This document shows positions 43,575-54,391 of a stretch of 64,000 nt of DNA, piece after piece; within the stretch, counting starts at the first letter, position 1, and each line of letters begins with the position of its first letter. The position numbers were made by a program, and so were the translations under genes. This stretch comes from Dunaliella salina (Eukaryota; Chlorophyta; Chlorophyceae; Chlamydomonadales; Dunaliellaceae), in assembly GCA_002284615.2 (NCBI GenBank), contig MU070221.1:17034-81033 (forward strand), written 5' to 3'. The notes under the pieces are model-generated. The model saw nothing but the letters and a program-made list of their open reading frames with translations. It was not told the DNA's origin and did not search any database.

Positions 43575-44200
43575 AGAATGAAAAAAAAACTCTATGCAGG
43601 CTGGAGGCTATGAGCAGGTTTCCTAACTAGCATGATAGGATTGCTTTCACCAAGGGCCCTCAAATTTGAACTAGGCGCACATGTAGGAAAATACTGCAGA
43701 ACATCACATTACAATGGCATAATTTTTAAAATGTACCCTGACGCAAAGCCTTTCCTGACTTTAGAAACTGCAACAGCTCAACATGCACATACTTTAGCAA
43801 GGCTCAAAGCCTGCAGATGAAAAAATTCGATAGGAAAAGTTCAGTGACTTTGATATGATCTTAATTGGTGTGGCAGGCACTGCCTGCAATAATAGAGAAG
43901 AAAAAGAAAATTCCCTAGGCAGAGAACACTCTCCCTACATCAATCAAGCAAGAGCAGACAGAAGAAAGAAAGAAAGAAAGAAAGAAAAGAAAAGAAAAGA
44001 AAAGAAAAGAGAAACTACACAGGCAGTGAAAACACTCCCCGCATCAACTAAGGAAAAGGGGTTACCTAGGGCCGAGGCACCGTGTATCTGCGCAGAGCAG
44101 ACAAGTTGGCTCAAAAGAGCCACGAGTCCACTTCACCACAAATCCAAGGGACACAGGAAATTTATGGGAATCTGGAGGATTTATGGAAGCATCCGGCTCC
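43575..44200. mobile_element. Cluster of LINE fragments
   Basis: At 43575-43640 (minus) lies a CPDTN-lineage tail (CTATGCAGGCTGGAGGC). At about 43727-43890 (plus), a nuclease-domain remnant reads FLTLETATAQHAHTLARLKA and ILIGVAGTACN. At 43895-44190 (minus) there are CEDTRP-lineage tail blocks (CTCTCCCTACATCAATCAAG; GGCAGTGAAAACACTCCCCG) with (GAAA)n and (AAAAG)n arrays. These appear to be several successive insertions. Confidence 0.65.
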
Positions 44201-44252
44201 AGAATCTGACTGTCAGGGATACTACGCTATCATACTCTTTATCAACTTGTTC

Positions 44253-44387
44253 CTAATCAAGCAAAAAGCAGAGTCACCAGCAGCTAAATTCATTTGCCTA
44301 ATCAAGCAAAAAGCAGAGTCACCAGCAGCTAAATTCATTTGCCTAATCAAGCAAAAAGCAGAGTCACCAGCAGCTAAATTCATTTGT
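44253..44387. repeat. Perfect 45-bp tandem repeat, three copies
   Basis: Units start CTAATCAAGCAAAAAGCAGA at 44253, 44298 and 44343 and are identical by eye. The length is a multiple of three, so a frame (LIKQKAESPAAKFIC per unit) stays open, but no gene context supports coding. Confidence 0.95.
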
Positions 44388-44460
44388 ACTCCTGCATGAC
44401 AAACCAGGAATACAGTGTTACTTCTGAACCTTGCCATTTACAGAGTAACGACTATTACCA

Positions 44461-44957
44461 AAAAGAAAAAGAAAAGACAACTACGCAGGCAGTGAAAGCA
44501 CTCCCCGCATCAATTAAGGAAAAGGGGATACCTAGGGCCGAGGCACCGTGTATCCGCTTCACCAAGAGAAAGCAGAAGCAAGAAGTCAGTGGGGATCAGG
44601 TGGGTTACTGGCAGTAGCCCGTGCCTGATCTTGTTGATGAGAGTTGGAGAAAGTTTTCTTAATAGCGCGTCTGGTGCTGGCAAGTTTGTAGGCATACAGG
44701 ACAGAATGAGCATGAAGCTTCCGAGCAAGCTTGGTGGCCTTGTGGGTGTCAAGACCAAACTCCTTAAGAGGCTCCAATGTGTGCGGGGTGTAGGTGACTC
44801 CTCCCACACCTAACAGAATAGTATGGAGGGTGACTTGAGCTAAGGCCTTGGAAAGATGACGACAAAGGTCGCGGTGCTGCTGCTTGGAGGCCTCGAGCTG
44901 GCTGTTGGGCCGGGTGTCCTCACAGTATTTGACTTCTATAAGGTGGATGTGTCTCTG
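44461..44957 (-). pseudogene. LINE-5, distal part: end of nuclease and 3' UTR
   Basis: Minus-strand frame ending at 44586. It opens with QRHIHLIEVKYCEDTRP, the ExK half of the nuclease, then LHTILLGVGGVTYTPHTLEP, and ends NPPDPH and stop. The 3' UTR (GGCAGTGAAAGCACTCCCCG in plus orientation) ends in an A/G-rich tail at 44461. It begins at the TGTGTCTCTG repeat (44948-44957) and continues the frame that breaks off at 49546. Both parts are therefore one element separated by LINE-4. Confidence 0.85.
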
Positions 44958-44958
44958 T

Positions 44959-46416
44959 CTTCTCACCAGCATCACTCCCATAGTAAAAGTCCTCTCAATG
45001 CCAATGCAACCCACCCTTAAAACCTTAGCCTGTCACTGAACTTATACGCTTATGGAAATAGGCATAAACAGGCTCTCTGCTTTGATGAATGATAACCTTA
45101 CCCATATTTTTGACGGGAACAAACTCACATCTCTGTTTGGTTCCAAAATAAAGACCAAACATATTGCAGCCCTGAATAGACTCTTTCATACTCTCAACAC
45201 CCACACTCTGACTGAGGACAGACCTGACCTCATCAGCACAATCATTCACAACCAAGACAGCTCACCCAATAAAACCCTTGAGTCACGCTGCATAAATCAA
45301 ACAACATATACAGAAATGATGAAAACAGGACATACACCAACAGGATGGAACTGGTCAAAGCTTTACCGAGGCCATGCTCCCCCTGATCCCCCCGATTCCA
45401 ACCCAGACAATGGGAGAAGTGCCCCTAATACACACATACACCCTGATTCTAGAGCTTACAGCAACCCCCTCTTTGATGCTGAGGATATGGAAGTAGAAAA
45501 TGCTTTCCCCAGCAGCCAGGAGAGCCCGTTTCCAAACAGTCAACCATGCGCAGAAGGGCACTCATACCAAGGCAGACGCATTTGCAAAAGAAACAATCCC
45601 CACGTGGAGCAGCCGCAAACACAAGTACATAATATACAACCCAATCAACCCTTTGCGACACCCCACACACAGACCCCGTCCCCGGAGCCCTCTCAGACCC
45701 CACAAATTGGAAGCAGAAGGTCCAGAGGGAGCCGAACCCCAACAACACTTTTTGACCCTGATCCCCAACCCATTATAACCCTTTGTCCCACATCTCCAAA
45801 CACTTCAAGCACTGATTTCCCCCAATGGCTCTGGAACTATAAACAGAATAAGGCTGATATATTAAGCACAGTTGAAGCTAGTAACACCATCTCCTGCTTC
45901 GACCATGTCATCCTACATATCTTGGGCTGGCAACACCTCCGGAAATATAAGAGATCTCAAGAAAAGGAGCAAAAACAATACAAAGTACAATGGCACCCCG
46001 ACACCATTGAAAAATGGGCCTTGTCCATTTTCCAAAATGATGGGCTGAAAGTGGCCTCTTCAAAGCATGTACCAAGAAGAACTAAAGCAGACCCATCTTG
46101 TCAGCTCTGCTGGAGCCCATTAAGCAAAGAATACACCTTTGAAAGTCAAATCCATGAAGACATGCCCACCTGTGGTACCTGCCGCCGCACATACCACTGG
46201 GACTGTCTCATAGATGTCAAAGCATGCTCCCAAAATGATCGGGCACTGAGCGAACAAAATGAGCACTGGGACTGCCCTGCCTGTGCATCCCTGTCAGACT
46301 CACAAAAAGCGGAAAGGATCAACTTCTCTGAGGACTGTGAAATGATCTATGTAGAGTGGCATCCTAAATTTAGGATGCCACTCCCATTTAAATGGGAAGC
46401 TGGAGAAATGCTATGA
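44959..46416 (+). pseudogene. LINE-4 thumb remnant, linker and PHD finger
   Basis: IKTKHIAALNRLFHTLNTHT aligns with KITKKRKIALNRLAALVN of LINE-5. A Pro/Ser/Asn-rich linker of about 200 residues follows, then a segment with IEKWALSIF, then the C4HC3 finger: CQLC, TCGTCRRTYHWDCL and WDCPACASL. At 46353-46380 a perfect palindrome, part of a 24-base in-frame insertion, adds FRMPLPFK between HPK and WEAGEML. The frame shifts about 10 codons later. Confidence 0.8.
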
Positions 46417-47520
46417 ATACATCCAGACATGTGCAAGCCTTTGACGCGGAGGGAAGACCAGAGGAAATAGAAGACACTTTGACCATTGAAATAGGCCTAG
46501 ACAATCTTGTCAACCACGGCTTTGAAGGCAATCCTCAGAGCCTATCTGAGTCTCCATGGCTCTCAACCACCGGCTGCGCAATTTGCAAGAATGTCAGCTT
46601 TGACTTCCAAACTACCAATCCCCAGATAGATATCATGCCAACATGCATGTCATATGGCAATGTGAAATTATCATTAGAAGTGTTGACCTCATGAAGGAAA
46701 CTCTTCACTCGGACACAACTGATGAGGTTGCCGTGCCAACACAAATGCCAGAGGTAACCACCTCTGAATGCGCCTGCATCTACAATACCAATGGCAAATG
46801 CATGGGCATGCTCACTATAGAAAGGCTCACAACCCTGCTCGAAGCTTACAAAGCAGCCAAAAGAGCAGGCATCCATGCCACCATTCAGCCCCCTGTCCAG
46901 GATTCAGCATCTGAAATCATGGGTCTGCTCTCACGCCAAAAGGCTCAACAGAAACGTCTTTTGGTCCAGAGCAAAAAGGTTTTCAATTCAAACATATTTA
47001 CCCTCCCACATCCAATCAGCCCTGCATAAATGATGCATGGTCTCAGCGAAGAGGTTTTCCAGCCCTCTTGGTTTTGAAAATACCTACAACACCTATTTCA
47101 GCACAAACTACCGAGACCAGGTCTTTGGGGCGCACACAGACGCCCTCTCTGTGTGCTACACTGGCTTCTCCTTCTGCCATCCTCCACACGATGATGAAAT
47201 GAGGTTTAAACTCCTACGCCACGCAGTGCACTCCTCCCTCCATTCCACAGATCCAGTTGCCACCTTCATGCTCCTGCCCCACTGGAGAGGCTTCAGCTGT
47301 AACGCGTATATGAGCTGGCTGTAACAATACCCAGATACTGCAAAAGTTCTTGCCCAATTCCCTGTGAGGAAAATCCGATTCCAAGCACCACAACACTGGT
47401 TTGACACAATCACCAATCCTACTCCACCTTCCTATCCTATGCAACTCATCGTTGTGTGGAACCCTAACGCCAGAGAAATACTAGACACCGCAAACAAAGA
47501 CTGATTTCAGTCCCTCCAGA
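46413..47520 (+). pseudogene. LINE-4 PCIF1-like methyltransferase region
   Basis: Spread over three frames: CACIYNTNGKCMGMLTIERL (shared with LINE-1/-5), then DQVFGAHTDAL, GFSFCHPPHDDEM, PVATFMLLPHW and, after a stop, PMQLIVVWNPNAR. The motif where PCIF1 enzymes have NPPF is CHPPHDD here. The aligned LINE-5 motif is CHPIYDD. Catalysis is therefore uncertain even for an intact ancestor. Confidence 0.55.
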
Positions 47521-47552
47521 AAGATGTAAAGCAAGTTATACCAGAAGCTTGT

Positions 47553-48740
47553 TTGCTACCTTTAAATACTCCAAATACTGTCATGCTGCTGCGTACCCAC
47601 CAACGCCTAGCATCAAATATTTGGAAACAGGAATTCCAATCACTCCCCCCTGACACCCATAGCTGCTCACACAAGTGCCATCAGGAAAGGGCAGGATTCA
47701 CCTCTGCCAAATTCAAAAAGATGTTCACACCTAAAGTCAAGGACTGGAGGGAAATCACCTATGCTGATGGCAGTGTGATTAAGCACAAAAATGACGACTC
47801 CCCACCCCTTTCCGGTTCAGGTGTTTACAAACCAGGAAGTGACATTGCTGCACCCTCCCAACACTTGCAACTGCACATAAAACCCAATGGCCATGGGCCA
47901 ACCAATACCATCACCAGAGCAGAACTTGTGGGTATCCTTGTGGCACTCCAACACGAGCAAACTGAGATTGCCACTGATAGTGCATCCTGCCTTTTTCAGA
48001 TTTCTAATCAAACCCTGAAACCGATGCGCATGAGGTATCACCTACACGCAGAGCTCATTCATGCAATATCAACCATATTAAAACACTCCCCTCACCCTAT
48101 CCATTTTTACAAAGTCAAAGCCCACTTTGGCATCATAGGAAATGAGGGGGCCGACGCTTGCGCTCGCAACGCAGCCCTCTCTCACGCCATAGACATTGCA
48201 CTTCCAGATGCCAGGGATCCTTTCCACAATTTCTATTGGCTTTCATTGAAGACCTCTTCCACACAAAATGATGGCATGCACCGCTACCACACGCTTCCAA
48301 TGCACTATCTCACCAACCTGAGCGACAAACTCAAAAAACACATGCATAAGAAACACAAGCTTGGCTCTGCTGACACCTCTGGATACCACTACCAGAGATG
48401 GCAGAAGCTTAACGATGCCACACCACCCACCACCAATGCCAACACTGAAGCTTACAACCCAACCCCTCAACTTGCAAACAAGGAGATCAGCAACTCCTTC
48501 TGGAAAAGCCCAAAGATAACCCTTAAACAGCAAATAAATCTTATGAAGTATCGAAGGGATACACTGTACACACAGAGTCATGCCTCCAACTTCAATTTTT
48601 CAAGTTCTGATAGATGCCCACTCTGTGCAAATACGGACAGCATTCATCACGTTCTGCTTAGGTGTACCAACCCAACAATGAGTGGGATGCACACCAACAG
48701 ACACCATGCGGCTCTTAGTCTCTGTAGAAGCCCTGAGTAA
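47553..48740 (+). pseudogene. LINE-4 RNase H and CCHC knuckle
   Basis: All four acidic positions of RNase H are present: YADGS, TRAELVG, IATDSAS and KVKAHFGIIGNEGADACA. About 180 residues later comes CPLCANTDSIHHVLLRC (C-x2-C-x8-H-x4-C) followed by NPTMSGMHTNRHH, conserved with LINE-2 and LINE-6. The frame ends at 48740 because one base seems to be missing near 48725 (LSLCRSPE instead of LSLCVxALSKG). Confidence 0.85.
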
Positions 48741-49401
48741 AGGCCGGTATGGCTCATCCCTCATTAGCATGGATGGCTGCAATTGTGACAGACTTCTGGA
48801 TCAAGGCACACAAATCCCTGAAAACACCTCTCGAGCTATTCCAGATTGGGTTTTCCCAAATGACATTTCCTCACCTGCTCGGCACCAAAGCCGCCCTGAT
48901 GCTCTTTTTGTGCGCNCCATCCCAGGCAGACAAGCCCTCCTTGTTCATACCAAGATCCCCCCACAAAATAGGGAGATTCACCTCGTCGAACTTAAATTCT
49001 GCCCTGACACGAATTCCTTCATCACTTTAGAACGTGCACGAACTCAACATTCCCACACCATAACTAGACTTAAAACACGCAGCTTAAGAAACCCAAACAG
49101 GAATAACAAAGTGACTTTGCATACCATCTTNATTGGTGTGGGTGGCACGATTTACAATGAGCTAACAATTACACCTCTCATAAATCTGGGTCTTACCAAA
49201 CAGAAAGCCAAATTGCTATCATCCCAGCTTAGGGACCATGCCATCCAAAGATTATCCACCATCATTAACACTAGACATGCACTTTACTTTCAGAGGGCAT
49301 CTGAAAGGGGGTTTGATGGGCGTGCGGAGGCGGCTGAGGATGGAAGAAGGAGAGTCCGAGCGCTCAGGGGCATGGCTAGCAATCCTCCAGATCCCCATTA
49401 G
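48741..49401 (+). pseudogene. LINE-4 PD-(D/E)xK nuclease domain
   Basis: SRPDALFVR (Asp) is followed after about 25 residues by IHLVELKFCPDTN (Glu-x-Lys). TLERARTQHSHTITRLKT, HTI-IGVGGTIYNELTITPL and the terminal NPPDPH complete it. Undetermined bases at 48916 and 49131 each hide one residue. LINE-2 lacks the Glu and LINE-6 lacks the Asp, whereas this copy keeps both. Confidence 0.8.
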
Positions 49402-49545
49402 TTGTGTCTCTTGCTCTCTCCTAGGCTAGTTTTGTCTAGTTTAGGTGGAGGGCCTCCTGGTGAGGCCTCTAACTTTTGTTAGGGGTTCTTCCCTTAATGC
49501 ACGCGGCCTTTGGCTTGCATAGACTTTTCTTTTTTTTCTTTTTTT
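49402..49545 (+). other. LINE-4 3' UTR and tail
   Basis: It contains CTAGTTTAGGTGGAGGGCCT, GGTGAGGCCTCTAAC, TTCCCTTAATGCACGCGGCC and TTGGCTTGCATAGAC, then a T-rich tail with C interruptions. These are the blocks found in all CPDTN-lineage tail fragments listed here. Confidence 0.85.
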
Positions 49546-49852
49546 TGTGTCTCTGACCTGGGAGGAGCTGGTTGGGGTCACGGGCCCTGAATATGGGTCG
49601 AGTGGCTGTGGCTGGTGCTGAGTCCTCCCTGTTTCCCCCGCGCCCCCCTGCACTTCTTAAATGATAACGGGGATTTGATGTAGGCGCTCTTTTTAGAGGA
49701 ACAACTAATAGAGCATCAGGCCGACTGGAAGTGAGCCTATCCTTGTCAGGGGAGCGATGAGGGAAAATATACCTAGGGAGGGTTCTATTAGTAGCGTGTT
49801 CTGGGATCTGTAGGTCTTGTAAAGCAAGACGGTCTGCTCTGCCAATGTCCAT
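49546..49852 (-). pseudogene. LINE-5 nuclease, first half
   Basis: LPRYIFPHRSPDKDRLTSSR precedes RPDALLVVP (catalytic Asp candidate), then a 60-residue linker to PGQRH, where the LINE-4 tail interrupts it. The ExK half lies at 44957 and below. A frameshift near 49930 separates it from the CCHC region. Confidence 0.85.
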
Positions 49853-49929
49853 AGAGGCAATGCCTGCCCCAAGAGGGCCTTTGCTGATAGCGTTCAGGAT
49901 GATTCTGCTGGCAATATTGTGTCACTCAG

Positions 49930-50880
49930 TTACCATACCAGACATGGTTGGATTTTGCATCCTGATAAGATGTGAAGGGCACTGCCATGTTCGCCACAGA
50001 GGGGGCATTGTAGGCTGGTGGAAATTTTGAAGTGCACCGCGTGTTTTTGATTGAAGAGGGTACCTGTCTGGTATTTGAAATTGTTTTGCCTCATTTTGAA
50101 AGAGAGTGTTGACATGGTCCAGAAGGCATTGCTGATATTTTTGTGGATGTGGGGGAGCAAACTTTGGTAGAAAGAGTGGTATCCTGTGTTGGTGTCGGCC
50201 TTTCCAATTCTGTGTTTTGAGTGCATGTGTTTCCGTAAAGCATCAAAGAGGTTGGAAAAGTGTTTAAGCTTTACGGGAGGTGGGTTCAGGCGTCTAGAAG
50301 CATTTGCATGAGTACAGGAAGTTTCCTCAAAGGTAAGCCAGGTGGTGTCATGAAAAGGATTGCCTTCAAGTTTTGCACATGGGAAGGTTATGTCTGCATG
50401 GGTGTCGTTATTCTGAATGGCCTGATGCTTGGCAATTGCATCTGCGCATTCGTTGCCGGCAATACCAGCATGAGATTTAACCTTACAGAAATGAATAGGG
50501 GTAGGTGAGTTGCGTATGAGCTGTATGATTATCTTGAGAATGTGGCCTTGGACATGTTGGTGATGAAGTTCTGGGTATAACATTTGTTTCCTAATTTGTT
50601 CTAGTGAACAAAGGCTATCAGTTGCTATGTAACAATAGCCTAGGAGAATGGCAGCTGCTATTGCCGCCAATTCGGCTCTTGTGATGGTATGGGTGATTCC
50701 TGCTCCATTTGGTTGGACATAGTCGGCTCTATCGCTGGCGGGGTGGTAGACCTCTGCACCAATCACCTGTTTTCCATGGTGTATATGGCAACTGCCGTCT
50801 GCGTATGCCCATTCCCTCCAGTTTTGGACTCTGCGTATCAGGTTAGGGCTAGATGAGGTGAGTGGTGAGAGGGTTTGTTG
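49930..50880 (-). pseudogene. LINE-5 RNase H and CCHC knuckle
   Basis: WAYADGS, TRAELAAIAAA, IATDS and KVKSHAGIAGNECADA give the complete acidic set. Much further on CPLCGEHGSALHILSGC is the zinc knuckle. The frame is open upstream of WREWAYADGS. It ends at 49930 by a frameshift just after the knuckle. Confidence 0.85.
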
Positions 50881-51101
50881 TCTTTGTATAGTATCCTGAG
50901 GGGTTTGTTGGTGTGCATAAGGTAGCTTTTTAAATTTATGGAAGCCAGTTTCAATTTCTGGGTGTCTGGGATTGAGGATTGGATCGTTGCTAATGTTTTT
51001 TTTCAGCCATGTTACCTCACGGATGTCTTGTTTCAGGCCTGTGAGCCAATTTGAGTTGTTCTCATTCAGGCGGATTCTTGCAAGGGTGTTCCAAACAGCA
51101 A

Positions 51102-51971
51102 TTATTTGTAGGCTCCAGGAGTGGCATGGGAGGACAATTTCCTGGCTGACTCAAAAGGGGGGAGTGCATAATTGAGACGTGTTGAGGGTATGGTCCCCAA
51201 TGTGCAACAAAAGTGAGGGTAGGCATTCAGGAGTTTAGAGTATGGATTTGTGCTCATAGGGCCTCCCCAGCTTGGTAAGAACATGAAGGTTGCCGTGGCG
51301 TGGCTATGTTGCATGGCAGAAAAAATGGCATGTTTGAGAGTAAGGTACATCACATGGTCATCGTAAATTGGATGGCATATTGAAAATCCTGAGAATTTGG
51401 ATGAGAGGCTGTTGTGGATAGCTCCAAATACCCTGTCGCGGGGGTGTTCACTCCGGTAGTTGAGGTGGCAGGGGTTGTGGTCTAGGGGAGAAGCCATTTT
51501 TTCCTGGGTTACGAGTGCCCATTTTTGCATGGCAGTGTGGATGTGATCTGGTAAGATGCGCACGTATGAATCCTTGACCTTCTTACTTTGTTGCTTTTTG
51601 TTGTTGAGGGTTGAGCGCGAGAAAAGACCCACGAGCTCAGAGGCAAAGCTTTGGGGTGGAGGTTGGATTGTGTCATGGATCCCATTATTTTTGGCTTTGT
51701 CAAATGCAGTGTGGAGGATATTGATGCGCTCTGGGTTTAGCATTCCTTTGCATTTTCCATCTGTGCCGCAAATGCATGCCACTTGTAGGGAGTAGACTTC
51801 TGGTAGCACCAGAGGTGGTATTGATGGCATGGAAGGGGAGTGGGTAGAATCTGCTCTGGGGTGGGGATCCGTCGTATCATTGGGCTTTGGCCTAATGAGG
51901 TCAACTGTTGTGATCCAGGATTCACAACAGCCAGTTGCATTGATGTCTGCTTGGGGGTTCGTGGGATTCAT
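51102..51971 (-). pseudogene. LINE-5 PCIF1-like methyltransferase domain
   Basis: Best-preserved copy: KMASPLDHNP, DRVFGAIHNSLSSKFSGFSI, CHPIYDDHV, ATATFMFLPSW, NPYSKLLNAYPHFCCTLGTI and, after a frameshift near 51110, WSLQIIAVWNTLARI. It corresponds in order to PCIF1-type enzymes as I know them (FGS...GSF-x-NPPF...FIVFIPEW...). The identification is by eye, and profile comparison would be needed to confirm it. Only one in-frame TGA separates this frame from the PHD frame, at the position of the Trp in LINE-1 VWQKK. Confidence 0.55.
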
Positions 51972-52016
51972 GTCAAAGGTGGCCTTGTTGCGGAGTTCCG
52001 TGTCTAATTTTTGTTT

Positions 52017-52740
52017 TCAAGTGTTTGTCTTGTCTGAGTTTTCAAATCCCTGCCTTTCAAGGTTGTCTAGCTCAAAGTCAGCAGCTGGAGTGGAGAGGTC
52101 TGGTTCATCTTTGCAGGCCACAAATTGAAGGATGCATTGTTGAAAATTGGGCCAAGCTTCCCTGATGTCTTCAGGTTCCCAGCTTGGCTCCCAATCAATG
52201 CGTATTAATTCATTGCTGAAAGAGTTTGATTCCCTTTCTAATTTCTCATCTTTGCTGAGAGGTGTGCATGCAGGGCAGGCCCAGTAATTGTTATTGTCTA
52301 TTTCCTGTCTTTGTGGATCAGAGTAGCATCCGAGCTCCTTCATGCACGACCAGTGGTAGGTCCGGTGGCAGACATCACAGATGTACATGTCAGGGTAGGG
52401 GGGGTCAGAATTTACGGGCTCTTTGCCGCCATTGTAGTTGCAGATCTCACAGCAGGCGCACTCAACCTCAGCTCGAGCGGCAGGTTTGGTATTGACAGGT
52501 GTAAACTTTGCGTGTTTAAACATTGGGAGGGCCCATTTTTCTATGATCATGGGCGCAAAGTGGATCAGGTATTGTTTCTGGTACTTGGGAGTCTCATTGT
52601 TCCTACCTCTTTTCTTTGCTGAACTGATCCTCCAGTCACTGATATGTGTGATATCATTTAGGTCGTAGTAGTAAATAGTATTAATTGCATCTAGAAGGTC
52701 CGTTTCCTTTACTAGTTTTCTCAATTTATTTTGCTTGTAG
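52017..52740 (-). pseudogene. LINE-5 PHD-finger region
   Basis: DLNDITHISDWRI and PMIIEKWALPMF precede the finger: CACCEIC, YICDVCHRTYHWSCM and YWACPACTPL, the same C4HC3 order as in LINE-1 and LINE-4. The basic stretch KKRGRNN lies upstream. Confidence 0.8.
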
Positions 52741-53167
52741 TGTCATAGCTCTGTGTGTTGGGCTGTTTGGCTCAATAGAGAGATACTAGGGATGGAGAGG
52801 TTTGTATTAGCTTCCAGAAGCCTTCTCCTCTTTGTTTTCTATCGGTTGTTTTGTGTACCTTGGCATGGGAAAGTGAGAGTCATGGCGAGAGGCTTGGAAG
52901 AGGAGCTTGGTTGATTGTGATTGCAGGATAGGTTCTCGCTTTGGTGTCGTAAGGCCAGGGGATTGGATATTGTTTGGTTACAGGTACTCTGTGTGTGGAG
53001 GGAGCTTGATTGTGACTTGGGTCGCGTGCGCTTGCTGGGTGGCTCATTGGGGGGAAACAGAGCCTGCGTGTCACATCTGTTGAGGTATTGGGATGGTTAG
53101 GTTGAGTGTCGGGGAGTGTACATGTAGGGTTGGCAGAAGCACCTCTTTTCCTGATGGAGGGGTTGGT

Positions 53168-54391
53168 TCAGGGAGTTTCCTGGGGGCAAAGGGGTATCGT
53201 TGGTGTTATATCGTGTGTTTGTGTGGGTGTTGTGGCAGAGTATGGGATCTCTGTGGTTCCTTGCTGTATTTCCTGAGTAGGGGGCAGTAAGATGTTTTGG
53301 GTTGCATTTTGTATCGAGGAGTTTGCTCCTGTGGCTGTTATGGATGCTTGTTTGCATTTAGATCGTGTCTTTTCGCTAGGTGGTTCTTCTGTCGGATGAA
53401 TGGTGCTTTGAGGTAGTGTATTCAGTGGGACAGCTTTGGTGGGAGGCACAATATGATTGCTGGCGGCTCCCTGAGGATTATTGTCAGCGTTGTTTGGGCT
53501 CCTTTGGGTTGTGGTTTCTTGTACGTTCTCTTGTGTGGTATTGTGAGTGCTTCCGGGGTTCGTGCTGGCCTCCTCTGAGGGTGTGGAGGAGGTCCCTTGC
53601 GTGTTGTGAGATGAGGTGGTCAGGGAAGTGGTGCTCTGGGAAGTGATGTTAAAGGAGGCAGTGTTTGGGGAGGTTGTGTTCAGGGGGGTTGTCTCTTGCG
53701 TGTTTAAGGAGGTGGTGGATTGATTGTTATTTATTTCTTTTGGGTTGGCCTCTTGATTCTGTGTTGCTCTGTTAGGGTTTTTGGTGGGTGCAGTGTTTGA
53801 GGTATTTGTCAGGTTGATGTGGCGGCCTGTAAGCGGGTGTGCGTAGTGGGTTCTGGAGCGGGGTTGTGTTGGGGACACTGGTTGTGTTTTGTGTGCAGTT
53901 ACGGGGATAATTCCTGGGCATGGTGAGTCTGGAGACATATTGTTGAAGTGTGTGTTGACCAGCTCGCTGATTTGGCTGTTGTTGATTTGGCGGCACCTGG
54001 GTAGGGTGTTAGCTGCAGTATTTTTGTCTTCAAGGATTTTATGTAAAATGTCCTGGGTTAGTTCTACATAAGGGGTTAGGTTTACTAAGGCTGCCAGTCT
54101 GTTCAGGGCTATCTTCCTTTTCTTTGTAATTTTTGAGTGCTTGTTCTTGAGTTGCGCCACACTGATTATGTGGGTTCCGCTATCGGTCGTAAGGTCATTG
54201 AGTCCTTGGATGTCCAGACTTAGGAGTGGTTTGGTGATGCAGGCAATCAGCGTCGGGGAAGAGTGGGCGGGGGGTTTGTGGAGGGAGAGAGCCGCATTAA
54301 TGATCTGGAAGTCATCCAGACACAGGCTTATGTTCTGTCTTATGAGGTAGAGCTTGCTTGAGTAAACACTCATGAGCTGGCGAGCTCTCAT
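53168..54391 (-). pseudogene. LINE-5 post-RT region and Ser/Thr/Asn-rich linker
   Basis: The first about 130 residues look structured and continue the RT thumb (RARQLMSVYSSKLYLIRQNI; KRKIALNRLAALVN). They are followed by about 250 residues of Thr/Ser/Asn/Gln/Pro-rich sequence without repeats of fixed length. The frame overlaps the RT frame by ATGA, and it is open upstream of that ATG, so a frameshift is the simpler explanation. Confidence 0.7.

Larger units (their letters stand above)
44958..49545 (+). mobile_element. LINE-4: 5'-truncated LINE inserted into LINE-5 (CPDTN lineage)
   Basis: A 4588-base insertion flanked by the perfect 10-bp direct repeat TGTGTCTCTG (44948-44957; 49546-49555). 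It begins abruptly within the RT thumb/connection region (QPTLKTLACH aligned to SPTLIACI-TKP of LINE-5), so RT is absent. It continues through linker, PHD finger, methyltransferase-like domain, RNase H, CCHC and nuclease to a stop at 49401, 3' UTR and (T/C)-rich tail. Frame breaks: TGA near 45037, frameshifts near 46412, 46660, 47000 and 48725, and stops near 47324 and 47504. Confidence 0.92.

Noticed and set aside
54388..54391. ATGA overlap of the RT frame's stop and the next frame's ATG as a coupled-translation signal
   Set aside because: The downstream frame is open and protein-like before its ATG (KRQLDYCMRARQLM), so a simple frameshift in a decaying element explains it better.
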